A stretch of 64,000 nt of DNA, taken from contig CALIAU010000022.1 in the NCBI GenBank assembly GCA_938045585.1, positions 62,001 through 126,000 on the forward strand. Reading direction: 5' to 3'. The notes below the pieces were generated by a model. It saw only the letters and a program-made list of their open reading frames with translations, did no database searches and had not been told where the DNA came from. Of this stretch, positions 34,962 to 45,111 are shown in pieces (the stretch's first letter is position 1; every line of letters begins with the position of its first letter). The translations under genes and the position numbers were made by a program. The stretch comes from an uncultured Saprospiraceae bacterium. GTDB taxonomy: Bacteria > Bacteroidota > Bacteroidia > Chitinophagales > Saprospiraceae.

Positions 34962-36959
34962 ATGACGTTTAAAGAACAAATACTGCAGGGTATTCCCAGT
35001 AATTTACCTGCGAAAAAATCCTATCCAGAGGGTGTAAATAGAGCACCTAAAAGGAAAGATATTTTAAGTGCGGATGAAAAACGATTAGCGATAAGAAATG
35101 CACTCAGATATTTTCCTGCGGAATGGCATAAAGAATTGTCAACAGAATTTGCAGAGGAGTTACAAAATTATGGACGTATTTATATGCATCGATTTAAGCC
35201 GGATTATGAAATCTATGCTAGACCAATTTCGGAGTATCCCTATATGTCCCAGCAGGCTGCAGCTATCATGTTGATGATTCAGAACAACTTGAATCCAGCA
35301 GTAGCTCAACATCCAGAAGAACTTATCACCTATGGCGGGAATGGCTCTGTGTTTCAAAATTGGGCGCAGTACCTCTTAACGATGCAATATCTCGCAACAA
35401 TGAACGAGACACAAACACTGCATATGTATTCAGGTCATCCATTGGGCCTTTTTCCTTCGTCCCCACAGGCGCCTAGAGTAGTTGTAAGTAATGGCATGAT
35501 GATTCCAAATTATTCAAAACCAGATGATTGGGAGAAGTATAATGCGCTTGGTGTTACGCAGTATGGTCAGATGACCGCCGGCTCATACATGTATATAGGC
35601 CCTCAGGGTATAGTACATGGAACTACAATTACTGTAATGAATGCCTTCCGTAAAATGCTTGATCAAGGCGATACGCCCAAAGGCAAAATCTTTTTAACTG
35701 CAGGATTAGGCGGAATGAGTGGTGCGCAACCTAAGGCAGGAAATATTTCTGATTGCATCACTATCTGTGCAGAGGTAAACCCTAAGGCAGCTCGCAAACG
35801 GCACCAGCAAGGATGGGTAGATGTCTTGGTTGAAAATATGGATGACCTATTGTCCAGAGTGAGAGAGGCACAAGAGCATAAGGAAGTGGTGTCTATTGCT
35901 TACATCGGAAATGTAGTTGACATATGGGAACGCTTTGATGAAGAGGGTATATTCATTCATGTTGGATCGGATCAAACCTCCTTACATATCCCATGGACAG
36001 GAGGATACTATCCCGTAGATCTTTCTTATGAGGAATCAAATCGGCTAATTCGCGAGGAACCCGAAGAATTTAAAGAAAGGGTGCAGGCCTCATTGCGACG
36101 ACATGCGGCAGCGATAAATAAGCATACAAATAAAGGCACGTATTTCTTTGATTATGGCAATGCATTTTTACTAGAAGCTTCTCGGGCGGGAGCAGAGGTT
36201 ATGGCAGAAAATAAGATTGACTTTAAATATCCTTCCTATGTGCAAGATATCCTAGGTCCAATGTGTTTTGACTATGGCTTTGGTCCCTTCCGTTGGGTCT
36301 GTGCTTCTGGAAAACCAGAAGACTTAGATGCTACTGATAATATTGCCATACGTGTATTGGAAGAAATAAAAAAGACTGCACCGCAAGAAATACAATTACA
36401 GATGCAGGATAATATCACCTGGCTACAAAATGCAAAGGCTAATAAACTAGTTGTAGGCTCACAAGCGCGTATACTGTATGCCGATGCAGAAGGCCGTATA
36501 AAAATAGCCCAAGCATTTAACCAGGCAATTGAAAATGGAGAAATTGGACCTGTCATCTTAGGTAGAGATCATCATGATGTAAGTGGTACAGACTCTCCAT
36601 TTAGAGAAACCTCAAATATTTATGATGGTAGCAAATTTACTGCGGACATGGCTATTCATAATGTCATTGGGGATAGTTTTCGTGGAGCAACTTGGGTATC
36701 CATACACAATGGTGGAGGAGTAGGCTGGGGAGAAGTTATGAATGGTGGCTTTGGAATGCTCTTAGATGGTAGCGAAGAAGCGGAAGCGCGCTTAAAAAGT
36801 ATGTTGTTTTATGATGTGAACAATGGGATAGCAAGACGGTCTTGGGCCAGAAATGCAGAGGCCAATTTTGCGATTAAACGTGAAATGGAACGCAGTCCAA
36901 ATTTAAAAGTCACTCTTGCAAATACAGTGGATAACGGTCTCATAGAAGCAATGTTTTAA
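34962..36959 (+). CDS. hutU: HutU, urocanate hydratase
   Basis: This 665-residue NAD-dependent enzyme converts urocanate to imidazolone propionate. The family blocks YGGNGSVFQNWAQYLLTMQY, LTAGLGGMSGAQPKA, DILGPMCFDYGFGPFRWVC and GRDHHDVSGTDSPF are visible. It is longer than the roughly 555-residue E. coli-type enzyme, matching the long form seen in Bacteroidota and Firmicutes. It is co-transcribed with hutH (10-bp gap). hutI and hutG are not in this window, so later pathway steps must be encoded elsewhere. Confidence 0.93.
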   Translation: MTFKEQILQGIPSNLPAKKSYPEGVNRAPKRKDILSADEKRLAIRNALRYFPAEWHKELSTEFAEELQNYGRIYMHRFKPDYEIYARPISEYPYMSQQAAAIMLMIQNNLNPAVAQHPEELITYGGNGSVFQNWAQYLLTMQYLATMNETQTLHMYSGHPLGLFPSSPQAPRVVVSNGMMIPNYSKPDDWEKYNALGVTQYGQMTAGSYMYIGPQGIVHGTTITVMNAFRKMLDQGDTPKGKIFLTAGLGGMSGAQPKAGNISDCITICAEVNPKAARKRHQQGWVDVLVENMDDLLSRVREAQEHKEVVSIAYIGNVVDIWERFDEEGIFIHVGSDQTSLHIPWTGGYYPVDLSYEESNRLIREEPEEFKERVQASLRRHAAAINKHTNKGTYFFDYGNAFLLEASRAGAEVMAENKIDFKYPSYVQDILGPMCFDYGFGPFRWVCASGKPEDLDATDNIAIRVLEEIKKTAPQEIQLQMQDNITWLQNAKANKLVVGSQARILYADAEGRIKIAQAFNQAIENGEIGPVILGRDHHDVSGTDSPFRETSNIYDGSKFTADMAIHNVIGDSFRGATWVSIHNGGGVGWGEVMNGGFGMLLDGSEEAEARLKSMLFYDVNNGIARRSWARNAEANFAIKREMERSPNLKVTLANTVDNGLIEAMF

Positions 36960-37108
36960 CTTTCTAGAAGACATATTTGAAAGAACTTATCAACAAGTTT
37001 AAATAAGCCAATATTTATGGAACTAAAGCCTTCAAATAATTGCTAATTTCATGTAAACTATTCTATTTCCCTTAAGGGATTATTTTAACATTTAAACTAA
37101 ACATAATA

Positions 37109-37708
37109 ATGGCGAATTTATTAAACGAGCTAAGTAGGCATCTAAATGATGACGTAATTATCCAATTAACAAGACAAATCGGTGCGAAGGACGCCAATGT
37201 AGTAAAAAAGGCAGCGTTTGGAATCGGTGAAATGTTGCTTGATGCTATTTCTAGAAATGCAAACAATCAACAACGTGGAGGTGGACTATTCGGAGCAATT
37301 GAAAAAGATCATGATGGAGGTATCTTAGGTGATCTAATGGGTGTGCTTTCTGGAAAGAAACAGGTTAATAATCCATCTACCTTGAATGGAGAAGGAATTA
37401 TTAGTCATTTATTAGGAAAACAACAATTAGAGGCAGCTCAGTTAATAAGTCAGCATAGTGGATTACATATTTTTAAATCAGGTGTTCTTATGCAATTAAT
37501 TGCTCCTGTAGTAATGGGAGTAGTAGGACAAAAGCAGCGTTCAGGTGGTTTAGACCTAGGTGGACTTGCAAGAGTATTACTCGGTGGTGGTCAACAACAA
37601 GCACAGAGCCCAACTGGAGGCATGTTAGGCAAATTACTTGACCGTGATGGTGATGGTTCTATGATGGATGACTTATTAAATATTGGAATGAATATTTTAA
37701 AGAAATAA
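37109..37708 (+). CDS. DUF937-like protein
   Basis: A 199-residue protein. The first part, LSRHLNDDVIIQLTRQIGA and KKAAFGIGEMLLDAI, plus GLFGAIEKDHDGGILGDL and GIISHLLGKQQ, match the DUF937/YidB-like pattern. The C-terminus has GLARVLLGGG and DRDGDGSMMDDLLNIG, an EF-hand-like acidic loop often found in this group. No signal peptide or enzymatic motif. Ends about 30 bp before a strong terminator, so probably monocistronic. Confidence 0.8.
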   Translation: MANLLNELSRHLNDDVIIQLTRQIGAKDANVVKKAAFGIGEMLLDAISRNANNQQRGGGLFGAIEKDHDGGILGDLMGVLSGKKQVNNPSTLNGEGIISHLLGKQQLEAAQLISQHSGLHIFKSGVLMQLIAPVVMGVVGQKQRSGGLDLGGLARVLLGGGQQQAQSPTGGMLGKLLDRDGDGSMMDDLLNIGMNILKK

Positions 37709-37740
37709 GTATACCCTAATAAGCTTATTACAGTTTAAAG

Positions 37741-37777
37741 AAAAAGAGCGATGTGTATATACACATCGCTCTTTTTT
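37741..37777. terminator. Strong bidirectional terminator
   Basis: An almost perfect palindrome: AAAAAGAGCGATGTGTAT (37741-37758) pairs with ATACACATCGCTCTTTTT (37759-37776). It yields a stem of up to 16 bp with a run of T on both strands. It ends the DUF937-like gene. Confidence 0.9.
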
Positions 37778-37786
37778 ATCAGTTAA

Positions 37787-37907
37787 AGCCTTGCGTGAGT
37801 CTGCCTGGATTGTGGACGTAGTCCAGACCCGCTAGGGGCCGACCGAATAGGGAGCAAGGAAGGGAGCGACCTGACTGAGCTAGCGAGGGAAAGGGCACGC
37901 CCAAATT
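37787..37907 (-). repeat. Interspersed repeat element, reverse orientation
   Basis: Read on the minus strand it begins AAATTTGGGCGTGCCCT and ends in a segment near TCACGCAAGGC. This is the layout of GGGCGTGCCC...CTCACGC repeats that I know from many Bacteroidota genomes. It is markedly richer in G and C than its flanks and has no believable ORF. Related in its opening to the elements at 26915 and 62668. Confidence 0.55.
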
Positions 37908-38037
37908 TCTATAACAATAAAAATGAAAAACTTTTCAAAGCGGAACACGCTTGTGTGTCTAACAATATATGTTTCGTAGGTAGTAAAAGAAGTGCACCAT
38001 CCAATTATTACGTAATTACCTTTCGTCCTATTTAGTA

Positions 38038-38072
38038 ACAAAAAAAAAGGAGCCTACGTGCGTAAGCTCCTT
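38038..38072 (-). terminator. Terminator of the SdrD-repeat gene
   Basis: On the minus strand, arms AAGGAGCTTAC and GTAGGCTCCTT (plus coordinates 38062-38072 and 38047-38057, one G-U pair) with loop GCAC are followed by about nine T. It lies 20 bp beyond the stop of the 1084-residue gene. Confidence 0.85.
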
Positions 38073-38092
38073 GATTCTAATGTCCAATATAT

Positions 38093-41000
38093 TTACTGTT
38101 TAAAAATCTGCATTGATTTAGAAACATGTTTATTCGTAATCGTAATTATATATAAACCAGAATTTAAACTTTCCATATTAATGGACTTATTCTGGATAGT
38201 GCCCGACTGGACAAGTTTTCCGTTTGTATTAAACACTGCATAGCTTCCGCCATCTACAGATGTAAATATCTGTGAAGTAAATGGATTAGGGAATACTTTG
38301 AATTCAGACTGTTCTAAATCAATAGTTCTAATTTCTGTATACGTTATTGTATTATCAAAGTCTACTTGTTTGAGCTTATAGTAGTTTACACCTACACTTG
38401 GATTCTTGTGCGTGTAGGTATAAGCAGATAGTTGCGTTGTATTGCCATTTCCTTTCACTCTACCCACAGCAACAAAGTCAAGACCATTTTCACTATGTAA
38501 GATTTCAAAGTAATCGTTATTCGTCTCGCTAGCAGTTCTCCAATTCAATTCTACTTCATCCCTTGATAGCCTAGCTGTGAAATCAATAAGTTCTACATCC
38601 AGAGCTACTATAAAGTATCCAAAATCAGCTGTGTTATGGTCATCGTCAGTGCCTAGTACAACATCTATTGCATGATCGAATCCACCATCTTCATCATAAG
38701 TTTGCGTATAAGCATCTAATACACCTTTAGTAATATTACATGGGTCTACTTCGATGCTATAATTACCTGGTGGGAGATTATCAAACATGTATTCACCATT
38801 TCCGTCAGTAGTTGTAGTGATAGGCATCCCATTGCTATCTAGTACGGGCATTCCCATAGCATCTAAAAGATTGAGTATAACTCCTGGGATAGGACCTTCT
38901 CCTGGGTCTAGGACTCCATCACCGTTATCATCTTCCCAAATAAGGTTACTTATACTAGAGTTTCCTTGATATCCAAAGTCTTCCAAAACTGCGTTTTCGC
39001 CTGGTCCTAAAGTTACCTCAGATGTACTATCAAATGCTCCGTCTGGATCTCCTGTGTTCGTATAACCAGCTGGTGGCGTCACAGTTACAGTATAGTCACC
39101 CGGCGGTAAATCAACAAATTCATATTTTCCGCTGGCATTTGTTACTGCTGTTCCAATAACTGCTCCTGTGGCATCTGTAAGAGTTACAGTTACCCCTGCA
39201 ATTCCCATTTCTCCAGGATCTTGTACTCCATCTCCGTTTGTATCCTCCCAAATAAAGTCTCCAATAGATCCATTTCCTTGGTATCCAAAATCTTGATCAT
39301 CATTATCTTCTCCTGGTGCTAAAGTAACAGCTGCAGTATCGTCAAATGCGCCATTCGGATCTGCTGTATTGTCATATCCGGCTGGAGGCGTTACAGTTAC
39401 TGTATAATCACCTGGCGGTAAATTTTCAAAATCATAATTCCCCATGGCATCTGTCACCGCTGTACCTACCACTGCACCTGTTGCATCTGTAAGAGTTACG
39501 GTCACCCCTGCAATTCCCATTTCTCCAGGATCCTCTACACCATTTCCATTTGTATCTTCAAAAATAGTGTCTCCAATTGATCCGGTCCCTTGGTAACCAA
39601 AATCTTCTACATCAATATCTTCTCCCGCTCCTAGAGTAACTTCTGTTGTGCTATCAAATGTACCATCAGGATCTCCCGTATTTACATATCCAGCAGGAGG
39701 TGTCACTGTAACTGTATAATCACCTGGAGGCAAATTTTCAAAATCGTAATTCCCCATAGCATCAGTCACTGCAGTACCAACTACAGCACCATTTTCATCT
39801 GTTAATGTAACTGTTACGCCTGCTATTCCTGTTTCACTTGGATCTTGTATTCCGTCTCCGTTTGTATCTTCCCAAATTGTATCACCAATAGAACCTGTTC
39901 CTTGATAACCAAAATCTTCTACATCAATATCTTCCCCAAGCCCTAATGTAACATCAGTTGTGCTATCAAATGTGCCATCTGGATCTCCCGTGTTTGCATA
40001 TCCAGCTGGAGGAGTAACGGTAACGGTGTAATCACCCGGCGGTAAATTTTCAAAATCATAATTCCCCATGGCATCCGTTATCGCAGTAGCTACTACATTG
40101 CCATTTGCATCTGTAAGTGTTACTGTAACTCCTGCAATTCCCATTTCACCGGGATCTTGCAAGCCATCTCCGTTTGTATCTTCCCAGATATAATCTCCAA
40201 TAGAGCCTGTTCCACTTAGACCAAAATCTGCTGTCTCATGTGTACCACCATCCGGTAAAGAAACGATGGTTGTATTATCCGGTGATGCTGTTCCACTATC
40301 TTCATCAAAAGTAGCATTGTAACCTGCTGGTGGAATTATCTCTACAGTATAGTCACCTGGCGGTAAAAATCCTGAATTCCATTCACCATTTGCATCTGTT
40401 ACCACAGAGGCAAGAAGCGTTCCGCCACTTGAATATATGTTTACTGTTACTCCAGGAATTGGAGCTTCGTTTGCATCTTGTATACCATCCATATTTAAAT
40501 CTAGCCATACATAGTCACCAATAGAAGATGGTTCTCCTTCTCCTGTAAACTGTACTTCTCCTGGATTTGGACAGTTTGCTCCAGCATCACCACTTACAAC
40601 AACTATCGTGTTACAAACCTGCTCTACTGTGGCGCCGTTATCAAAAATCCAGAAGTTGGATGTACCGATTGCTCCACCTCCGGAACCATCTCCAAATCCT
40701 ACGGCTCCTTCTCCACAGACAGAGGCATTTGGACCGTTGATAATATGATCATCATCTAACGCATAGCAAACGCCACTTTCTATCAACCAAAAGCTGTTAT
40801 CATTTTGTCTTACGTCATCACTAAAATATGCCTCAGCACCATCATACATATGCCACACCGAATCATCGTTCAATTCCACATCAGAACCACCATTATGACA
40901 GTCCGCTAAGCCTCCTGTCAATATGGTTCCATCTGCGCATTGTGCTTCATCAGCCCCTGGGTCTGACGGGGAATTAATCACTATACAACCAACGCAGGCT

Positions 41001-41347
41001 AGAGTATCCATGTAAAATGTACCATATACTTCTACGATTGCATTATTGTTCAATATAAGTCCATCACTAGGATCACCAGCACTAAAGTTTAATGTTCCTT
41101 CTATCACAAGACTTCCTGTTAAAGTAAATGGGTCGCTTGCCGGTGTGGAAGGATCTGCATCTGTAAATGTAACAGTCGTTCCGGCTGAAATAATAATATC
41201 ATCCGTACTGGATGGAAGTGAACAACTCGCAGGTAGACCCCAGGTGGCACAATCATTCCAATCACCGTCTGTGACTGAAACATATTGACTGTAGGCAGTT
41301 TGTTGAATACATAATAAGGAAAGGAGGAAAAGTATAGATAGTCTCAT
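38093..41347 (-). CDS. Giant surface protein with SdrD B-like repeats and T9SS sorting domain
   Basis: A 1084-residue protein: signal peptide (1-20), a unique N-terminal region (to about 273), six tandem SdrD B-like domains at about 274-905, and a C-terminal T9SS type A domain. Repeat hallmarks are GSIGDxIWEDTNGDGxQDPG and the DFENLPPGDYTV segment. The Asp/Asn-rich loops fit calcium binding, as known for SdrD B. The tail has FKVFPNPFTSQIF. It probably forms a rigid stalk for adhesion. Monocistronic, with its own terminator. Confidence 0.9.
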   Translation of the reverse strand: MRLSILFLLSLLCIQQTAYSQYVSVTDGDWNDCATWGLPASCSLPSSTDDIIISAGTTVTFTDADPSTPASDPFTLTGSLVIEGTLNFSAGDPSDGLILNNNAIVEVYGTFYMDTLACVGCIVINSPSDPGADEAQCADGTILTGGLADCHNGGSDVELNDDSVWHMYDGAEAYFSDDVRQNDNSFWLIESGVCYALDDDHIINGPNASVCGEGAVGFGDGSGGGAIGTSNFWIFDNGATVEQVCNTIVVVSGDAGANCPNPGEVQFTGEGEPSSIGDYVWLDLNMDGIQDANEAPIPGVTVNIYSSGGTLLASVVTDANGEWNSGFLPPGDYTVEIIPPAGYNATFDEDSGTASPDNTTIVSLPDGGTHETADFGLSGTGSIGDYIWEDTNGDGLQDPGEMGIAGVTVTLTDANGNVVATAITDAMGNYDFENLPPGDYTVTVTPPAGYANTGDPDGTFDSTTDVTLGLGEDIDVEDFGYQGTGSIGDTIWEDTNGDGIQDPSETGIAGVTVTLTDENGAVVGTAVTDAMGNYDFENLPPGDYTVTVTPPAGYVNTGDPDGTFDSTTEVTLGAGEDIDVEDFGYQGTGSIGDTIFEDTNGNGVEDPGEMGIAGVTVTLTDATGAVVGTAVTDAMGNYDFENLPPGDYTVTVTPPAGYDNTADPNGAFDDTAAVTLAPGEDNDDQDFGYQGNGSIGDFIWEDTNGDGVQDPGEMGIAGVTVTLTDATGAVIGTAVTNASGKYEFVDLPPGDYTVTVTPPAGYTNTGDPDGAFDSTSEVTLGPGENAVLEDFGYQGNSSISNLIWEDDNGDGVLDPGEGPIPGVILNLLDAMGMPVLDSNGMPITTTTDGNGEYMFDNLPPGNYSIEVDPCNITKGVLDAYTQTYDEDGGFDHAIDVVLGTDDDHNTADFGYFIVALDVELIDFTARLSRDEVELNWRTASETNNDYFEILHSENGLDFVAVGRVKGNGNTTQLSAYTYTHKNPSVGVNYYKLKQVDFDNTITYTEIRTIDLEQSEFKVFPNPFTSQIFTSVDGGSYAVFNTNGKLVQSGTIQNKSINMESLNSGLYIITITNKHVSKSMQIFKQ
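38946..40526 (-). repeat. Tandem 312-bp repeats encoding SdrD B-like domains
   Basis: The DNA encoding the SIGD start of each unit recurs at 38946, 39258, 39570, 39882, 40194 and 40515. Four intervals are exactly 312 bp (104 residues) and the last is 321 bp. Middle units are nearly identical in protein sequence, implying recent duplication or gene conversion. The outer units are more divergent. Confidence 0.85.
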
Positions 41348-41763
41348 TACTAAATTATTTATAGAATAATTAAAAATTGAATTCGAAAATTCTTTTAAAA
41401 ATGTAATAAGGGGTATAAAGTAATAAGGGGGTATAAAGTAAAAAGGGAGATTAATGGAAATTGTATCTACTATTCATAAACATGACACTACAAAGACTAG
41501 TCACCCTAAGAGAAAAGCCTTAAAGTTTACAAATTTTGTAAAAAAAGGGAAGCCACTGAGCAAAAGTGCAATCTTTTAAAATTAGTAGATATATAGTGTG
41601 ACTTTATTTAATTGTTTTCAACGACCAGTATTTAAAGGGCTTTAGTTTCTTGCTCTTTTGGAAAGAGTCTTTTCAATGTCGGATAAGTTACATTTCTTGG
41701 AATTTAGTAAAATTGGGAACGGATGCTGTAAATCTTATGTTTTACTCCTTTTTAAATGCATAA
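41348..41763. other. Intergenic region with short tandem repeat
   Basis: About 415 bp between two minus-strand genes. A short tandem repeat lies at 41404-41449: TAATAAGGGGTATAAAG then TAATAAGGGGGTATAAAG, followed by a partial third unit TAAAAAGGGAG. Most of the remainder is AT-rich with no ORF; it should contain the promoter of the SdrD-repeat gene. Confidence 0.6.
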
Positions 41764-42411
41764 CTAATGCAAGTCCACATGTTTAATTCCAGCTATAATT
41801 CTATGATCGAGAAAATTTTCCTCTGGTGGAATAGGGCAAGAATAACCTGTCGTATATGAACAATAGGGTTGATACGATAAATTAAAATCTATGACAATCT
41901 TTGTTTTGTCTTCAGGTATCTGAACGTCAATGTATCTACCACCTCCATAAGTTTCTTCGCCTGATGTTAGATCAGTGAAAGGAATGAAGAGAGAATTTTC
42001 GTAGCCAGGATATGTGCTTACACTTTTATATAGAAGCAGGGAATAGGGGGTTCCGTCAAGTGTGAAACTGGCCTTACCATAGATTTTATATTTTGCAATC
42101 CTGCTTGTACTCGTCTTCATACCTATCTTTTTAGGATTGTCATACACTTCAAAATCTGCTGTAATTCTGTACTTATCCGCATAAGGGAAAAAAGGGTGAT
42201 ATCCTCCTTGTATGAATTTTTCTCTTTGAGTTTCACTCAGTATGGACTTTTCCTTATCTGCATACGTGCTATTCAATTCTTGTTGATGTTGATAAGCAAA
42301 CTCTTTTGGCGTTAAATTAGAGCTGTCAATTTCATATTGTTTTTGAGCCATTTTAGGTGTACAGGCTACAAAGCATAGTAGAAAGAATAATGCGAATTGC
42401 GAGAATCTCAT
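41764..42411 (-). CDS. DUF1684 family lipoprotein
   Basis: A 215-residue lipoprotein (lipobox LCFVAC, Cys17). The motifs PYADKYRITADFEVYDN, TSGEETYGGGRYIDV, NLSYQPYCSYTTGYSCPIPP and EENFLDHRI match DUF1684, whose role is unknown. It lies 69 bp downstream of the TonB-dependent receptor gene on the same strand and may be part of the same transcript. It is preceded by its own AT-rich gap, so a separate promoter is also possible. Confidence 0.85.
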   Translation of the reverse strand: MRFSQFALFFLLCFVACTPKMAQKQYEIDSSNLTPKEFAYQHQQELNSTYADKEKSILSETQREKFIQGGYHPFFPYADKYRITADFEVYDNPKKIGMKTSTSRIAKYKIYGKASFTLDGTPYSLLLYKSVSTYPGYENSLFIPFTDLTSGEETYGGGRYIDVQIPEDKTKIVIDFNLSYQPYCSYTTGYSCPIPPEENFLDHRIIAGIKHVDLH

Positions 42412-42480
42412 TTTGTTATTTTTTGACTAACATAATTAAAACTAAGAAATATCTATTAGAAGTCTGCATTCCTTAAATGC

Positions 42481-45111
42481 CTAGAGTTGCATGCGAATAG
42501 AAAAATTTGGTGTAAACCCAATTCCCTGTCTATCATAAAATGCTAATTCAAATGGTGTTTTGGTATAGTCAATATAATATTGTCTTTTAATAACATTAGT
42601 TCTATTGTACACATTTTGAATATGCAGGCCAAACTCCACCCATCGTTTTTTCTCATTTCCATATTGCCATTTATACAATAAAGAAAGATCTAAGTTGTGA
42701 TAAGGAGCTACCGTTTCTCTCAATAAATTATCGTACTCAATCCCATAGTAGAGGCTCGGTTCGGTAATCGTAATAAACTCTCTGCCTACAGAAAAATATC
42801 TTCCAGAATTGTATTTCCATCTGCTTGAAACTGTCCAATCTTTTTTATTAAAAGATTGCATGAAGGAGAGTTTGTGTCTTTGTGTAAAAGGACTCTTTAT
42901 TTCAAATTCTTCTTTCTGTTTTACTTCAAGATTTTCATCTGTTAATTCATAGGTCCATATACACCGCCAATGCTTGTTCTGAAAATGACTGGAAAATTCA
43001 AGACCACGTACAGATAAATCTGCAAAGGCAAAAGGATCTTCTTCAACGGCAAAATCGAGTGCGGAAGTCCAAATGTTTTCAGCTTTCTTAGTGTATGCAT
43101 CTACAGTTAATTTCCAGCGATCAAACATATATTTTAGACCAATACTAGTTTGTTCATTTTGGACAACCCAGATAAAGTTATCCGATTCTGGTCTTTCATC
43201 TGATAAATACCATATACCTTTTTCTACTTCTAGAACAGAGGTGAATAATCGTCTATTTAAATTTTGGTGAAATTTTCCATAGTGGGCATGTAGGGTAAGT
43301 TTTGAGTTTAGTGTATGTGATATATGAATACGGGGTTCAATGAACTTCCTATCTACTAAGCTAAAACCAAAATCAGAATATCGGATACCTGTTTCAATGA
43401 GGGTCCTAGGTATAAATTTCCACTGCCCACGTAAAAATGCACTCTGTTCATTTGTGCTTGCTCCATTAATAACATTAATTAAACCCTGAGCACGTACACG
43501 CGTTGTGTCCAAAAATAGAACATCCCATTCTTCTTGCTGAACGCCTAGTTTTACATCTATCCACTTATGCGAGTAATTTAAATCAATACTATATTGCTCC
43601 TGATCTACATCATTTTCCCTGAATTGATCCCTGCCCAATTTTTTCCCAATATCCTTGGAGAATAAATAGTGATTCCTATACCTACTTCCAGTATATAAGG
43701 CATTTAAATGTAACTTACTAGAGAACCTATGTTTGGCTGTGATACTCCATCCGATATTTGATATTTGTAGATCATCTTTCTTAGTTGCATCGTCAAAAAA
43801 CCCATCAAAATAAGAGTATTCAAATCGATTTCTGATACTCAGTAGGGAAGCAGAAATTTCAGTTTTATCACTGATATTATAATTCATAAGAAAGGACAGA
43901 TCATCAAAACTAAAACGTCGCTCTATCTGTTCCTGTCCTCTAATCCCAAAAAAGTCGATATAAAATTGATCGTTTTCTAATTGACCAAATTGAAAGCTTT
44001 GATCAAAATAATTATTGTAAACCGAAGAGTTAAATAAATAGTTATGTGATTTTCGATATGCTATTTTTGCTGATAATTTATCTTTTATAATTGGAAGCTG
44101 AAGACCGATGTTGCCATAAATAAGATCAGAAAAAATACGCACTTTAAAATCATTGTTCGCTTTCACACTTGATTTCAAAAGTATAGAACCGGAAGCCTGA
44201 CCTGATTGATCAGCTGAGCTCCCATTTCTTGTTATATGGATATCGTCTACCATAAATGGATTGACGCCACTTACTTTTCCATAAAACAAACTGGTTTGTA
44301 ATAGCCTAATATTATTCCACTTATAGCTTACCTGATCGGGAGGCCCTCCTCTTATTTGTAGGTCATTAAGAGACTCGCTGGTACTATGAATGCCTGGAAG
44401 TAGCTGGGCTTTTTGTAAAAGATCCTGATCAGAGACACCTGCTATGTCTATGTCATGCAATGTCTCTTGATTTTCTAAGCGATTAGTACGATGTGTACTC
44501 AAAAAATCGCGAATGATAATTTCACCAAGGATATGATTTGCATTATCCAGGACAATCAGACCTCCATTTTTTATGGCACGCATTTTTATTGTACGTGTGG
44601 CGTAACCAATAAATGAAATGTTCATTTCTTCTTCTTCTGAGAAGAATCCTTTTACAGTGCATCTTCCATCAATATCTGCTTGAAATAGAAGATCAAGTGC
44701 AGGAAAGTGAATGTTGCAAAAAGGAAGGGTCTCGTCATCCGTATTTTTTATAGTAAAGCTATAAGTGGGAGACTCAATAGGCGATGCGTCTTTTTTAGTA
44801 AGCGCATAGATATTATTTTCTAAAGGAAGAATATGGATATGTAATTTCTGCTCCACCTGATTCAGAATGTCAAGTATATCTCCTGAAACAGAAAAACTAT
44901 GTACTTTCTCTTTGAGTAGACTATTATCATAGTTAAAATCTAAAGAAAGTGTGTTTGCCAATTTATCAAAAACTTCCTTCTCAGATTTTTCCTTAAAACG
45001 AATATGATTTTGGCCCACTAATGATTTAGCACACAAACAAATTATAACAACTAATAAGATTCTACTTATTCCTGCTAAATAGAATGGTATGTTCTGATTG
45101 TTTGGATTCAT
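42481..45111 (-). CDS. TonB-dependent outer-membrane receptor with STN domain
   Basis: This 876-residue receptor has a signal sequence, then an STN-type N-terminal signalling domain (about 35-105: FKEKSEKEVFDKLAN). A carboxypeptidase-like insert follows (about 110-190), then the plug (LRGGPPDQVSYKWNNIRLL) and a 22-strand-type barrel. STN domains contact an anti-sigma factor, here FecR encoded just upstream with a 50-bp overlap. The ligand is not evident. No SusD partner is present, so it is a FecA-like signalling receptor rather than a Sus pair. Confidence 0.9.
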   Translation of the reverse strand: MNPNNQNIPFYLAGISRILLVVIICLCAKSLVGQNHIRFKEKSEKEVFDKLANTLSLDFNYDNSLLKEKVHSFSVSGDILDILNQVEQKLHIHILPLENNIYALTKKDASPIESPTYSFTIKNTDDETLPFCNIHFPALDLLFQADIDGRCTVKGFFSEEEEMNISFIGYATRTIKMRAIKNGGLIVLDNANHILGEIIIRDFLSTHRTNRLENQETLHDIDIAGVSDQDLLQKAQLLPGIHSTSESLNDLQIRGGPPDQVSYKWNNIRLLQTSLFYGKVSGVNPFMVDDIHITRNGSSADQSGQASGSILLKSSVKANNDFKVRIFSDLIYGNIGLQLPIIKDKLSAKIAYRKSHNYLFNSSVYNNYFDQSFQFGQLENDQFYIDFFGIRGQEQIERRFSFDDLSFLMNYNISDKTEISASLLSIRNRFEYSYFDGFFDDATKKDDLQISNIGWSITAKHRFSSKLHLNALYTGSRYRNHYLFSKDIGKKLGRDQFRENDVDQEQYSIDLNYSHKWIDVKLGVQQEEWDVLFLDTTRVRAQGLINVINGASTNEQSAFLRGQWKFIPRTLIETGIRYSDFGFSLVDRKFIEPRIHISHTLNSKLTLHAHYGKFHQNLNRRLFTSVLEVEKGIWYLSDERPESDNFIWVVQNEQTSIGLKYMFDRWKLTVDAYTKKAENIWTSALDFAVEEDPFAFADLSVRGLEFSSHFQNKHWRCIWTYELTDENLEVKQKEEFEIKSPFTQRHKLSFMQSFNKKDWTVSSRWKYNSGRYFSVGREFITITEPSLYYGIEYDNLLRETVAPYHNLDLSLLYKWQYGNEKKRWVEFGLHIQNVYNRTNVIKRQYYIDYTKTPFELAFYDRQGIGFTPNFSIRMQL

